Assembly: GCA_036501365.1 (NCBI GenBank)
Contig: DASYAL010000087.1
Coordinates: 181,676 to 245,675 of the forward strand
Length of the DNA: 64,000 nt
From: CAIKMD01 sp036501365
GTDB lineage: Bacteria > Pseudomonadota > Alphaproteobacteria > ATCC43930 > CGMCC-115725
Reading direction: 5' to 3'
Below, piece by piece: positions 27,340 to 36,110 of the stretch. A model generated the notes under the pieces. The model worked only from the letters and a program-made list of their open reading frames with translations, searched no databases and was not told the origin of the DNA. The translations under genes were made by a program, and so were the position numbers. The stretch's first letter is position 1. Every line of letters starts with the position of its first letter.

Positions 27340-27377
27340 TTTTCCCGTTCCCCTCGAAATCGATTATACAGTGCCCC

Positions 27378-28973
27378 ATGAATCCCATACGCGACTTTGC
27401 TCAGCCCCGCCGTTCCGCCGCCGTCTCGGCCCATGCCATGGCGGCAACCTCGCATACGCTCGCCACGTTGACCGCGCTCGACGTGCTGCGCGCCGGCGGC
27501 AATGCCGTCGATGCCGCGATCGCGACCGTCGCGGTGCTCTGCGTGGTCGAGCCGCAGATGACCGGCATCGGCGGCGATTGCTTCGTGCTCTATTCGAAAG
27601 CGGGCGCGCTGCCGATCGCGCTCAACGGCTCGGGCCGCGCGCCGATGAAGGCGACGGTCGACTGGTATCGCGAGCACGGCATCCGATCCATCGAGGTCCA
27701 GACGCCGCATGCAGTGAGCGTGCCGGGCGCGGTCGATGCGTGGGTGCGCTTGCTCGCCGATCACGGCAGTAAGGACATGGCCGAGCTGTTGCAGCCGGCG
27801 ATCCGGATCGCCGAGGAAGGCTATGCGCTGACGCCGCGCGTCGCCGCCGATTTCGGCAACGGCTTTGCGAAGATCATGGCCGATCCCGACGCCGCACGTG
27901 TCTTCGCGCCGGAACGGCGGCCGATCGCTCTCGGCGAGACGTTGCGCCAGCCCGCGCTCGCCAACACGCTGCGCAAGATCGGCCGCGCCGGCCGCGGCGC
28001 CTTCTACGAGGGCGAGGTTGCGGCGGAAATCGTCGCCAAGCTCAACAAGCTCGGCGGGTTGCACACGCTCGAAGACTTTGCCGCGCAGCGCTGCGAGTAT
28101 GTGACGCCGATCTCGACAAATTACCGCGGCTACGATGTGTTCGAATGCCCGCCGAACGGGCAGGGCCTCGCCGCGCTGATGATCCTCAACACGCTTTCGG
28201 GCTACGATCTCGGCGACAAGGCGACGAGCGACGCCGACCGCATCCATCTCCTCGCCGAGGCGGCGAAAGCGGCTTATGCCGTGCGCGATGCCTATTTCGC
28301 CGATCCGAAGCAAGTGCCGGTCGCGGTGGAGCGCTACCTCTCGCGCGACTACGTCGAAGCGACGCGCAAGAATATCCGGCTCGATCGCGCCGGCGATCCC
28401 CAACCTTGGGATGCAGGCGACGCCGAGCATAAGGACACGGTCTATTTCTCGATCGTCGATCGCGACGGCAACGCGATCTCGTTCATCAATTCGCTGTTCC
28501 ACGATTTCGGCAGCGGCATTCTCGTGCCGGGCTGCGGCGTGATGCTGCACAACCGCGCGATCAGCTTTCGTATCGATGCCAAGCACCCGAATTGCATCGC
28601 GCCCGGCAAGCGGCCGCTGCATACGATCATACCTGGCATGCTGGTTCATGAGGGCAGGGCGGTCATGCCCTTCGGCGTGATGGGCGGGCATTTCCAATCG
28701 ATCGGCCACGCGCATCTCTTGATGCAGATGCTCGATCTCGGCCTCGATCCGCAAGCCGCGGCGGAGGCGCCGCGCAGCTTTGCCTTCGACGGCATTCTCG
28801 CGCTCGAAACCACGGTTTCCGAAGCCACAATGCGCGATCTCACGCAGCGCGGGCATCGCGTGGCCCGCGCCGGCGCGCTCGGCGGTTGTCAGGCGATCTG
28901 GATCGACCGGCAGCGCGGCTGCCTCATCGGCGGCTCCGACCCGCGCAAGGACGGCTGCGCCTTGGGCTACTAG
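27378..28973 (+). CDS. gamma-glutamyltransferase family protein
   Basis: A 531-residue Ntn-hydrolase. The large subunit includes GGNAVDAAIATVAVLCVVEPQ and TGIGGDCFVL. The autoprocessing nucleophile is predicted at Thr354 in HKDTVYFSIVDRDGN. The small subunit has INSLFHDFGSG and the GGHFQSIGHAHLL motif. No signal peptide is seen, unlike periplasmic GGTs such as E. coli Ggt, so it may be a cytosolic member acting on glutathione conjugates or related gamma-glutamyl or acylated compounds. The family also holds cephalosporin acylases, so the substrate is uncertain. Confidence 0.88.
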   Translation: MNPIRDFAQPRRSAAVSAHAMAATSHTLATLTALDVLRAGGNAVDAAIATVAVLCVVEPQMTGIGGDCFVLYSKAGALPIALNGSGRAPMKATVDWYREHGIRSIEVQTPHAVSVPGAVDAWVRLLADHGSKDMAELLQPAIRIAEEGYALTPRVAADFGNGFAKIMADPDAARVFAPERRPIALGETLRQPALANTLRKIGRAGRGAFYEGEVAAEIVAKLNKLGGLHTLEDFAAQRCEYVTPISTNYRGYDVFECPPNGQGLAALMILNTLSGYDLGDKATSDADRIHLLAEAAKAAYAVRDAYFADPKQVPVAVERYLSRDYVEATRKNIRLDRAGDPQPWDAGDAEHKDTVYFSIVDRDGNAISFINSLFHDFGSGILVPGCGVMLHNRAISFRIDAKHPNCIAPGKRPLHTIIPGMLVHEGRAVMPFGVMGGHFQSIGHAHLLMQMLDLGLDPQAAAEAPRSFAFDGILALETTVSEATMRDLTQRGHRVARAGALGGCQAIWIDRQRGCLIGGSDPRKDGCALGY

Positions 28974-29063
28974 GCGCTGCCCAGGTGAGACGCTTCGCCT
29001 ATTGAAAACCGGGGGCCGTCTCCGGTAAGAAAAGCCCTCCCGGGCTCGGGACCAGCGAGCAAA

Positions 29064-29074
29064 TTCCATAGGAA
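29064..29074. promoter_or_regulatory. small palindrome in AT-rich leader
   Basis: TTCC-ATA-GGAA is a perfect inverted repeat 50 bases before the start of the 1159-residue flavoprotein. It lies in the only AT-rich stretch of the 150-base intergenic region, and GGAA recurs at 29081-29084. It may be an operator or core promoter element, but this is inference from symmetry and base composition only. Confidence 0.25.
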
Positions 29075-29123
29075 TATTAAGGAAATAGGCGTTGTCCTTG
29101 CGACGTGCCGTGATCGAGGGCGA

Positions 29124-32100
29124 ATGACGGATTTGGTGTTGCAGCATGGCTTGAGCTTCGCGGATCTCTACCGCCGCGAGGGGTTGATGCGGCTCGATGC
29201 CGCCTTCATGGCGCACCTCAAGGCCGCCGATGCCAGCCTCTTCGCTATGCTCGCTACGAGCCGCGCCGCGCCCGATAAGCTCGCGGCCAAGGACCAGTCC
29301 GATCTGATCGTCGACCTCGCGCCGCATCTCGAGGATTTCGTCGGCAGCCTCTTCGACATCGGCCCCGCGGTCCGCGAGCTGCAGGCGCAGCATGACGAGC
29401 TCGCGCCGCTTTACACCGTGAAGCGGCTCTTCGTGCAGCGCCGCGCCGCCAAGGGCGCGACCCCCGATGTTGTCGCGAAGATCGACGGCCCGGCGCTGGC
29501 GCGCACTCTGGAGGCTCGCTTTGGCGAGCCGCTCACCGAGCTCAGTTTCGCGCATCATGTCGCGCGGTGGCTCGACGACGAGCCGAAACATGCCGAGGCG
29601 CTCGACGAGGCCGCGCGCTACGCCGCCTGGGCGACACATTCGGTCGAGGGCAGGAAGCTTTATTGCCACGGCGTGCTGTTCAAGATCCCACACCGGCTCG
29701 ACATGCACCACCTCGTGCCGGTGACGACGACCGTCCAGGACGGCGTCACCATGCTGCATCTTTCGGCGGAGCATCATCGCCCGCGCGACGGTTTCGGCCT
29801 GACCGATCCGGGCATGGATCTCGTCGGCGCGCTCGATCATGCGAATTACTGCATCTGGTGTCACAACCAGGGCAAGGACAGCTGCTCGCACGGCATCAAG
29901 GACAAGAAGGCTGGCGGCTTCTCGAATACGGTTTTCGGCGTAACCCTCGCCGGTTGCCCGCTCGAAGAGAAAATCTCCGAGATGAATCTGGTCAAGGCGC
30001 GCGGCAACAGCATTGGGGCCATGGCGATCGCCGCGATCGACAATCCGATGATGGCCGGCACCGGCCACCGCATCTGCAACGATTGCATGAAAGCCTGCAT
30101 CTATCAAAAGCAGGACCCGGTTGACATCCCACAGATCGAGACACGCACGCTCAAGGATGTGCTGGCGCTGCCCTGGGGCTTCGAGATCTACTCGCTGCTG
30201 ACGCGCTGGAACCCGCTCGACTTCAAGCGCCCGATCCCCAAGGCGGAGAGCGGCTACAAGGTGCTGGTCGTCGGTCTCGGCCCGGCCGGCTTTACCTTGG
30301 CGCATCATCTGATGAATGACGGCCATCACGTCGTCGGCGTCGACGGGTTGAAGATCGAGCCACTACCCGAGGGTCTCGCGGGCAAGAGCTTCAGGCCGAT
30401 CCGCGACGTGAAAGGGCTCTGGGAAGGGCTCGACGATCGCGTGATGGCGGGCTTCGGCGGCGTCGCCGAATACGGCATCACCGTGCGCTGGGACAAGAAT
30501 TTCTTGAAGGTGATCCGGCTGCTGATCGAGCGCCGCGCGCAGTTCGCGATGTATGGCGGCGTGCGCTTCGGCGGCACTATTACCATCGACGACGCTTTCG
30601 CGATAGGCTTCGACCATATCGCGCTTTGCGCCGGCGCCGGCCGGCCCACGGTCGTGCCGATGAAGAATGGGCTCGCCCGCGGCGTTCGCCAGGCCTCCGA
30701 TTTCCTGATGGCGCTGCAACTGACCGGCGCCGCCAAGACCTCGAGCCTCGCCAACTTGACCGTACGGCTGCCGATCGTCGTCATCGGCGGCGGCTTGACC
30801 GCGATCGACACGGCGACCGAATCGCTCGCCTATTACCCGGTCCAGGTCGAGAAATTCCTGTCGCGGTACGAGACGCTCGTCGCCGAGCGCGGCGAGGCGG
30901 CGGTGCGCGCGAACTGGAGCGAGGAAGACAAAGAGGTCGCCGCCGATTTCCTCGCGCACGCCAAAGCGCTCCGCGAGGAGCGTATGAAGGCGAAGCGCGA
31001 GGGCCGTGCGCCGCACTTCGGCAAGCTGCTCGACCAATGGGGCGGCGTCACCATTGCCTATCGCCGGCGGCTGATCGACGCGCCGAGCTACACCCTCAAC
31101 CACGAGGAAGTCGCGAAGGCGATGGAGGAGGGCATCCGCTTCGCCGAGTGCCTCGCGCCTGAAGCGATCGAGGTCGATCGCTTCGGCCATGCCACATCGC
31201 TGACCCTCTTGAGCCACAAAGTCGAGGAAGGCACGGGCAAGATCGTCGCGACCGGTGAACGCGTGACCTTGCCGGCGCGCAGCATTCTCGTCGCCGCCGG
31301 CACCACGCCCAACACGGTGCTGGCGCGCGAAGACAAGCAGGTCGAGATCGATGGCCGCTTCTTCCAGGCCTACGACGAAGCCGGCAACAAGGTGAAGCCC
31401 GAACGCGTCGCCAAGCCAGACAAGGTCGAGGTGCTGATGGATTGGCGTGAGGACGGCCGCGCGATCAGCTTCTTCGGCGATCTCCACCCGTCCTTTGCCG
31501 GCAACGTCGTCAAAGCCATGGGCGGCGCGAAGCTCGGCTATCCGGTGGTGAGCCGCGTCCTCGCCAAGCGCAAACCCGAAGCGCCAGCGCCGCAGCAGCT
31601 CGTCGCGCAACTCGAAGACGAGCTGCGGCCGAAGGTCCATGCCGTGGTCGAGCTCGCGCCGAAGATCGTCGAGGTGATCGTGCGCGCGCCGCGCGCTGCG
31701 CGCGCCTTCCAGCCCGGGCAGTTCTATCGCCTGCAGAATTACGAGAGCCACGCGCCGAAGACCGACGACACGCTCCTGACCATGGAGGGCCTCGCGCTCA
31801 CCGGCGCGACCGTCGATCGCGAGAAGGGTCTGCTCTCGACCATCGTGCTCGAAATGGGCGGCTCGTCCGACCTGTGCACGATCCTCGAGCCGGGTGAGCC
31901 CGTGGTGCTGATGGGCCCGACCGGCACGCCGACCGAGACGCCTGGCGGCGAGACTGTCGTTCTTGTCGGCGGCGGCCTCGGTAATGCCGTGCTGTTGTCG
32001 ATCGGCACGGCGCTGCGCGCGGCCGGGTCGAAGGTGCTCTATTTCGCCGGCTACAAGAAGCCGCAAGACCGCTACAAGGTGCACGAGATCGAAGCCGGCG

Positions 32101-32603
32101 CCGATTGTGTTGTGTGGTGCTGCGACACCGCGCCCGGCTTCACGCCGTCGCGGCCGCAGGACAAGGCTTTCATCGGCAATATCGTCGAAGCGATGCTCGC
32201 TTATGCCGGCGGTGAGCTCGGCGATCAGCCGATGGCGCTGCCCGAGGCGGATCGCCTCATCGTCATCGGCTCCGACGGCATGATGAACGCGGTGGCGCGG
32301 GCGCGCGAATCATCGCTGAAGCCGCATCTGAAGCCCGGCCATCGCGCGATCGCCTCGATCAACTCACCGATGCAATGCATGATGAAGGAAATCTGCGCTC
32401 AGTGCCTTCAGGTGCAGCGCGATCCCGAAACCGGCGCCGAGACCGTTGTCTTCTCCTGCTTCAATCAGGACCAGGCGCTCGACCGCGTCGATTTCCGCTG
32501 CCTGCACGAGCGGCTCACGCAGAACAGCCTCGAGGAAAAGCTTACCGCGCTGTGGATCGACCGCTGTTTGAAGCAGCTCGGCATGCGCCAGGCCGCGGAG
32601 TAG
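29124..32603 (+). CDS. NfnB-NfnA-like fused multi-cofactor flavoprotein (1159 aa)
   Basis: Domains read in order. Residues 1-235 are a mainly helical N-terminal region I do not recognise. Residues 240-330 are a GltD-like Fe-S domain with cysteines 243, 246, 254, 278, 318, 321 and 325. Residues 378-810 are a GltD/NfnB-type oxidoreductase with FAD motif GLGPAGF at 384-390 and a second nucleotide motif GGGLTA at 555-560. Residues 835-1120 are a PyrK/NfnA-like module with FAD-binding FQPGQFYRL, NAD-binding VGGGLGNAV at 948-956 and 2Fe-2S ligands Cys1085, 1091, 1094 and 1112. NfnAB bifurcates electrons between NADPH, NAD and ferredoxin. Here both halves are in one chain with an added N-terminus. 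A bifurcating or transhydrogenase-like role is inference. GAGGG precedes ATG 29124. Confidence 0.8.
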   Translation: MTDLVLQHGLSFADLYRREGLMRLDAAFMAHLKAADASLFAMLATSRAAPDKLAAKDQSDLIVDLAPHLEDFVGSLFDIGPAVRELQAQHDELAPLYTVKRLFVQRRAAKGATPDVVAKIDGPALARTLEARFGEPLTELSFAHHVARWLDDEPKHAEALDEAARYAAWATHSVEGRKLYCHGVLFKIPHRLDMHHLVPVTTTVQDGVTMLHLSAEHHRPRDGFGLTDPGMDLVGALDHANYCIWCHNQGKDSCSHGIKDKKAGGFSNTVFGVTLAGCPLEEKISEMNLVKARGNSIGAMAIAAIDNPMMAGTGHRICNDCMKACIYQKQDPVDIPQIETRTLKDVLALPWGFEIYSLLTRWNPLDFKRPIPKAESGYKVLVVGLGPAGFTLAHHLMNDGHHVVGVDGLKIEPLPEGLAGKSFRPIRDVKGLWEGLDDRVMAGFGGVAEYGITVRWDKNFLKVIRLLIERRAQFAMYGGVRFGGTITIDDAFAIGFDHIALCAGAGRPTVVPMKNGLARGVRQASDFLMALQLTGAAKTSSLANLTVRLPIVVIGGGLTAIDTATESLAYYPVQVEKFLSRYETLVAERGEAAVRANWSEEDKEVAADFLAHAKALREERMKAKREGRAPHFGKLLDQWGGVTIAYRRRLIDAPSYTLNHEEVAKAMEEGIRFAECLAPEAIEVDRFGHATSLTLLSHKVEEGTGKIVATGERVTLPARSILVAAGTTPNTVLAREDKQVEIDGRFFQAYDEAGNKVKPERVAKPDKVEVLMDWREDGRAISFFGDLHPSFAGNVVKAMGGAKLGYPVVSRVLAKRKPEAPAPQQLVAQLEDELRPKVHAVVELAPKIVEVIVRAPRAARAFQPGQFYRLQNYESHAPKTDDTLLTMEGLALTGATVDREKGLLSTIVLEMGGSSDLCTILEPGEPVVLMGPTGTPTETPGGETVVLVGGGLGNAVLLSIGTALRAAGSKVLYFAGYKKPQDRYKVHEIEAGADCVVWCCDTAPGFTPSRPQDKAFIGNIVEAMLAYAGGELGDQPMALPEADRLIVIGSDGMMNAVARARESSLKPHLKPGHRAIASINSPMQCMMKEICAQCLQVQRDPETGAETVVFSCFNQDQALDRVDFRCLHERLTQNSLEEKLTALWIDRCLKQLGMRQAAE

Positions 32604-32606
32604 CGT

Positions 32607-33374
32607 CTAGTCGAGAATCCGCCGCCAGCCATCGGCGCTGAGCGCCTCGAGCGGCCGGAAGCGCGCCTTGTAGGACATCTTGGCGCTGTCGGCGATCCAA
32701 TAGCCGAGATAGACTCGCGGCAGCTTGCGCCGTCGCGCCTCGTCGATCAGAGCGAGCACCAGGAAAGTGCCGAGGCTGCGCTTGGCATGCGCCGGCTCGT
32801 AGAAGCTGTAGACCGCTGAGAGCCCGTCATCGAGCGGATCGTAGAGTCCGGCGCCGAGCAATGTGCCGTCGGCAGCGCGCAGCTCGGTCATCCTGCTGGC
32901 AACCGGGCTGTCCTCGATCATCGCCTGATAGTCGCCGAAGGTCATCGCCGCCATGTCGCTGTCGGCATGGCGCGAGCGCTGATAGCGCTGGAACAGGCGG
33001 AAGTGCTCGAGCGTCGCATCGGCCTCGATCGGGCGCGGGATGAGATCGCGGTTGAGATTGCGGATGCGCTTCAGCGACCGGCTCTCGACGAAATCCGCGA
33101 CCGGAATGCGTACCGGCACGCAAGCGGAGCAGCCGACACAGGCTGGACGGTAGGCGAGATTGTGGCTGCGGCGGAAGCCGGCGCGCGACAGGTCGTTGTA
33201 GAAGGCCGGGGCATGGCGGCCGGCCAGGTCGGTGACGAGCTTGCGTTCGGTCTTGTCGGGCAGATAGGGGCAGGGCAGCGCCGCCGTGCGATAGAAATGC
33301 TGCGGCGCGACTGACAGCCTCTCGGGTGCCGCGCGGCTTTCCTTATGACGCTCTTCGCTGTGCCCTTCGGGCAT
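32607..33374 (-). CDS. bpt: aspartate/glutamate leucyltransferase (Ate1/Bpt family)
   Basis: A 255-residue protein of the bacterial arginyl/leucyl-tRNA-protein transferase family. It has CPYLPDKTERKLVTDL at the N-terminus, the cysteine cluster PACVGCSACVPVRI, then the GNAT-like core with YRSTF-type equivalents (VYSFYEPAHAKRSLGTFLVL) and VYLGYWIADSAKMSYKARFRPLE. Bpt attaches leucine to N-terminal Asp/Glu, marking proteins for ClpAP through the N-degron pathway. Three GTG codons precede ATG 33374 in frame, so the exact start is uncertain. It converges on the large flavoprotein with a 3-base gap. Confidence 0.93.
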   Translation of the reverse strand: MPEGHSEERHKESRAAPERLSVAPQHFYRTAALPCPYLPDKTERKLVTDLAGRHAPAFYNDLSRAGFRRSHNLAYRPACVGCSACVPVRIPVADFVESRSLKRIRNLNRDLIPRPIEADATLEHFRLFQRYQRSRHADSDMAAMTFGDYQAMIEDSPVASRMTELRAADGTLLGAGLYDPLDDGLSAVYSFYEPAHAKRSLGTFLVLALIDEARRRKLPRVYLGYWIADSAKMSYKARFRPLEALSADGWRRILD

Positions 33375-33437
33375 CACCACCACCGATTGCCGAAGCCGTG
33401 CCGATTATGAAGCTAACGCTTCAGCATCGCCAGAGGC

Positions 33438-34058
33438 TCAACTGAGGCCGATCATGATTCGCTTGCGGTAGACCGGCCGCTCGCCGAGGCGCTTGTACCA
33501 GGCTTCGAGATGCGGGAAGCGATGCCGCTCGATCGGCAGCGAATAGAAGCGATAGGTGAGGATGCCGACCGGGATGTCGCCGATGCTGAATTCGGCGCCG
33601 CCGACATAGGGCGTCTCGCCGAGATAGCGGTCGAGCATTGCCAGGGAATGATTGGTGCGCTTGACCGATTCCTCGATCTTCGCCGAATCGCGCTGCTCAG
33701 GCTTGGAGCGGATGAGGCCCCAGAAGGCGGGTGTGATCGCCGGCGTCAGCGTCGTCAGCGCCCAGTCGAGCCAGCGGTTCGCGTGGGCGTGGGCGCGGGG
33801 ATCGGCGGGCAGGAAGCGCTTCTGACCGTCCTTCTCCGCGAGATAGCGCAGGATGGAGTTCGATTCCCACAGGACGAAATCGTCCTCGAGCAGCGTCGGC
33901 ACCAGCTCGTTGGGGTTGAGCTTCTTGTATTCGGGCGTGTGGTTGCGGCCATGCTCGAGTCCGGTGAGCTCGAGCTCGAAGGGCGCCGCCATCTCGTCGA
34001 GCAGCCACAGCACCTTCTGCGTATTGTAGGAGTTCGGCCGACCGAGAATCCGCAGCAT
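33438..34058 (-). CDS. glutathione S-transferase family protein
   Basis: A 206-residue GST. The thioredoxin-fold half begins LRILGRPNSYNTQKVLWLLDE and continues NPNELVPTLLEDDFVLWESNSILRYLAEK; the helical half has EFSIGDIPVGIL and a C-terminal HLEAWYKRL. The S-Y-N at the active-site position suggests a Ser/Tyr-type or nu-like GST. Its role is unknown; it stands alone between bpt and motB. The start at 34058 (MLRILG) is favoured because GSTs begin immediately at this strand; the frame itself reaches 34088. Confidence 0.88.
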   Translation of the reverse strand: MLRILGRPNSYNTQKVLWLLDEMAAPFELELTGLEHGRNHTPEYKKLNPNELVPTLLEDDFVLWESNSILRYLAEKDGQKRFLPADPRAHAHANRWLDWALTTLTPAITPAFWGLIRSKPEQRDSAKIEESVKRTNHSLAMLDRYLGETPYVGGAEFSIGDIPVGILTYRFYSLPIERHRFPHLEAWYKRLGERPVYRKRIMIGLS

Positions 34059-34107
34059 CGCCGCCTCGCCTGTTGCCCGGGCAATCATGGCGGCGAAGCG
34101 AAGGCAG

Positions 34108-35106
34108 TCAATACGGGGGCAGTGCCCTACTGGCCGGCGGCTCGGGTTTCTCCGCGGCCGCGTTGGCCTTGTCCTGCGCCTCGCGCACCAGGACGATGCT
34201 GATGCGCCGGTTCTGCGGGTCGGACGGGTTCGCCTTGTCGATCGGGTCCTGGTCGGCCATGCCGACGACGCGCGTCAAACGGTCGTCGGGCACGCCGTCA
34301 TTCTGGAATTCGCGACGCGTCGCATTGGCGCGATCCGCCGACAGCTCCCAGTTGGTGTATTTGGCGCCGAGCGCGTATTGCGTCGAATCGGTGTGGCCGG
34401 TGATCGAGATCTTGTTCGGCAGCTTCTCGATCACTTGGGCGACCATCGCCATCAGCTTCTTCGCCGGATCGAGCATATCGGCCGAGCCCAACGGGAACAT
34501 CGGCGTCTTGTCCTGGTCGACGAGCTGGATGCGCAAACCTTCCGGGGTCTCGTCGATCACGAGGTTCTTGGCGAGGGCCTGGAGCTCGGGCGAGCTTTGC
34601 ACCGCGGCTTCGAGTGCTTTCTTCGCGTCCTCGAAACGCTGCTCCTCGCGCGCGGCGGCCTGCTTCTCGAATTCCGATTCGGTGAGCTTCTTGTTGTCGT
34701 TCGCCTGAGGCGCGCCGGCGCTGTCGGTCTGATCCTTATCGTTGCCGGTGCTGCCGCCGTCATTGCCGTCGTCGCCGTCGACCGGTTGCCGCATCGCGCT
34801 TTCTGCCGGCGTGAGGTTCGGCTGCGACAGCGGGATGGCCTCGCTGCCGGGCGGGCCGATGGTGACGCCGCCGAGAACGCCGCCCGCGCCGCTGGTCGAT
34901 TTCGAGGTGATCGTCGGCTCGAAATAATCGGCGATGCCGCGTTTCTGCACGTCGGTGGTGACGTTGAGGAGCCAGAGGAGCAGGAAGAACGCCATCATCG
35001 CCGTCACGAAATCGGCGTAGGCGACCTTCCAGGCACCGCCATGGTGGGCGCCATGCCCGCCTTTCTTGACTTTCTTGATGATGACCGGGGCGCCGTGCTT
35101 GGCCAT
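34108..35106 (-). CDS. motB: flagellar motor stator protein MotB
   Basis: A 332-residue protein with a short cytosolic N-terminus and a single membrane helix, WKVAYADFVTAMMAFFLLLWLL, whose Asp32 is the proton-binding residue. A long charged linker (about 60-190) follows, then an OmpA/MotB peptidoglycan-binding domain (ISITGHTDSTQY, NWELSADRANATRREF, QNRRISIVL). It anchors the stator to the cell wall. It follows motA by 3 bases. No other flagellar genes are in the window, so the stator genes are unlinked from the main flagellar clusters here. Confidence 0.95.
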   Translation of the reverse strand: MAKHGAPVIIKKVKKGGHGAHHGGAWKVAYADFVTAMMAFFLLLWLLNVTTDVQKRGIADYFEPTITSKSTSGAGGVLGGVTIGPPGSEAIPLSQPNLTPAESAMRQPVDGDDGNDGGSTGNDKDQTDSAGAPQANDNKKLTESEFEKQAAAREEQRFEDAKKALEAAVQSSPELQALAKNLVIDETPEGLRIQLVDQDKTPMFPLGSADMLDPAKKLMAMVAQVIEKLPNKISITGHTDSTQYALGAKYTNWELSADRANATRREFQNDGVPDDRLTRVVGMADQDPIDKANPSDPQNRRISIVLVREAQDKANAAAEKPEPPASRALPPY

Positions 35107-35109
35107 GGC

Positions 35110-35973
35110 TTAAGCCGCCGCCGGCATGTTCTCCACCGCCTCTTCGACCTCGTAGAAGGTCGGGCGGACATCGGTGTTGAGCGCCTTGCGCGCGAATTCG
35201 ACCGCGACCGAGGGCGCGTAGCCCTGCATGTAGGCGAGGATGCCGGCCTTCATGCAGAGGAAATAGCGCTCTTCGGCGTCGCCGCGCGCTTTGACCGCCG
35301 AGCCGATCGGCGCGACGAAGCCGTAGGACAGGAGCACGCCCATGAACGTGCCGACAAGGGCACCGCCGATCAGGCGGCCAAGCACGGCCGGCGGCTCGGT
35401 GATCGAGCCCATGGTGTGAATGACGCCCAGCACCGCGGCGACGATGCCGAGGGCGGGCAGGCCGTCGGCGCAGGTCGTAATCGCGCCCGAGACGGTGTGA
35501 TGCTCCGTGCGATGGGTCTCGATGTCCTCGTCCATCAGCGTCTCCATCTCGTGATGGTTGTCCGTGCCGAGGGTGAGGAGACGGAGGTAGTCGCAGAGGA
35601 AAGTGACGGCGTGCTTGTCGCCGAGGAAGCTCGGATATTTCTGGAAGAGGGCGCTGTCGTTCGGCTTCTCGACATGCTGCTCGAGCACCAGCGCGCCCTT
35701 GGTCTTGGCCATCTTGAAGACGGCGTAGAGCAGGGTGAGCAGTTCGAGATAAGCCTTCTTGTCGTATTTCTCGCCCTTCAGCAGGCCGGGAACGGCCTTG
35801 CCGGCGGCCGAGAGGACCGGCTTCCGATTCGACGTGATGAAAGCGCCGATCGCGGCGCCGACGATGATCAGGACCTCGAAAGGCTGGAACAGAACCTCGA
35901 GATTGCCACCATTGAAGACGTATCCGCCAATGACGCTGGCGATAACGACCACCGATCCGATGATAACCAGCAT
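35110..35973 (-). CDS. motA: flagellar motor stator protein MotA
   Basis: A 287-residue MotA with four membrane segments: two N-terminal (LVIIGSVVVIASVIGGYVF and FEVLIIVGAAIGAFI) and two C-terminal (LPALGIVAAVLGVIHTMG and LIGGALVGTFMGVLLSYGFV). The large cytosolic loop carries the charged residues that touch FliG. The length matches the E. coli/alphaproteobacterial type. With MotB it forms the 5:2 proton channel that drives flagellar rotation. It is transcribed divergently from hemB across about 137 bases. Confidence 0.95.
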   Translation of the reverse strand: MLVIIGSVVVIASVIGGYVFNGGNLEVLFQPFEVLIIVGAAIGAFITSNRKPVLSAAGKAVPGLLKGEKYDKKAYLELLTLLYAVFKMAKTKGALVLEQHVEKPNDSALFQKYPSFLGDKHAVTFLCDYLRLLTLGTDNHHEMETLMDEDIETHRTEHHTVSGAITTCADGLPALGIVAAVLGVIHTMGSITEPPAVLGRLIGGALVGTFMGVLLSYGFVAPIGSAVKARGDAEERYFLCMKAGILAYMQGYAPSVAVEFARKALNTDVRPTFYEVEEAVENMPAAA

Positions 35974-36110
35974 GGCAGGGGCGACATTCTGTGGCGCTGC
36001 GGGTGAGACCGCTAAATTGCGGGATTCGCGTTAATATTCCCTTTCGTAAGCATGGCATCCTGCCTATCATCCAAGGGCCGATCCGAGCCCAAAGAACGAA
36101 GGCCAACTCT

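Noticed and set aside
27336..30329. A 997-codon open frame on the minus strand
   Set aside because: It is antisense to gamma-glutamyltransferase and the start of the flavoprotein, both with strong motifs. Its composition (His/Arg/Asp-rich) is that of a high-GC antisense shadow.
33375..33383. Upstream GTG codons as the start of bpt
   Set aside because: No Shine-Dalgarno supports them; ATG 33374 is nearest the family start, though it cannot be excluded that a GTG is used.
34087..36006. A 639-codon plus-strand frame opposite motB and motA
   Set aside because: motAB motifs on the other strand are unambiguous; this frame is a codon-bias shadow.
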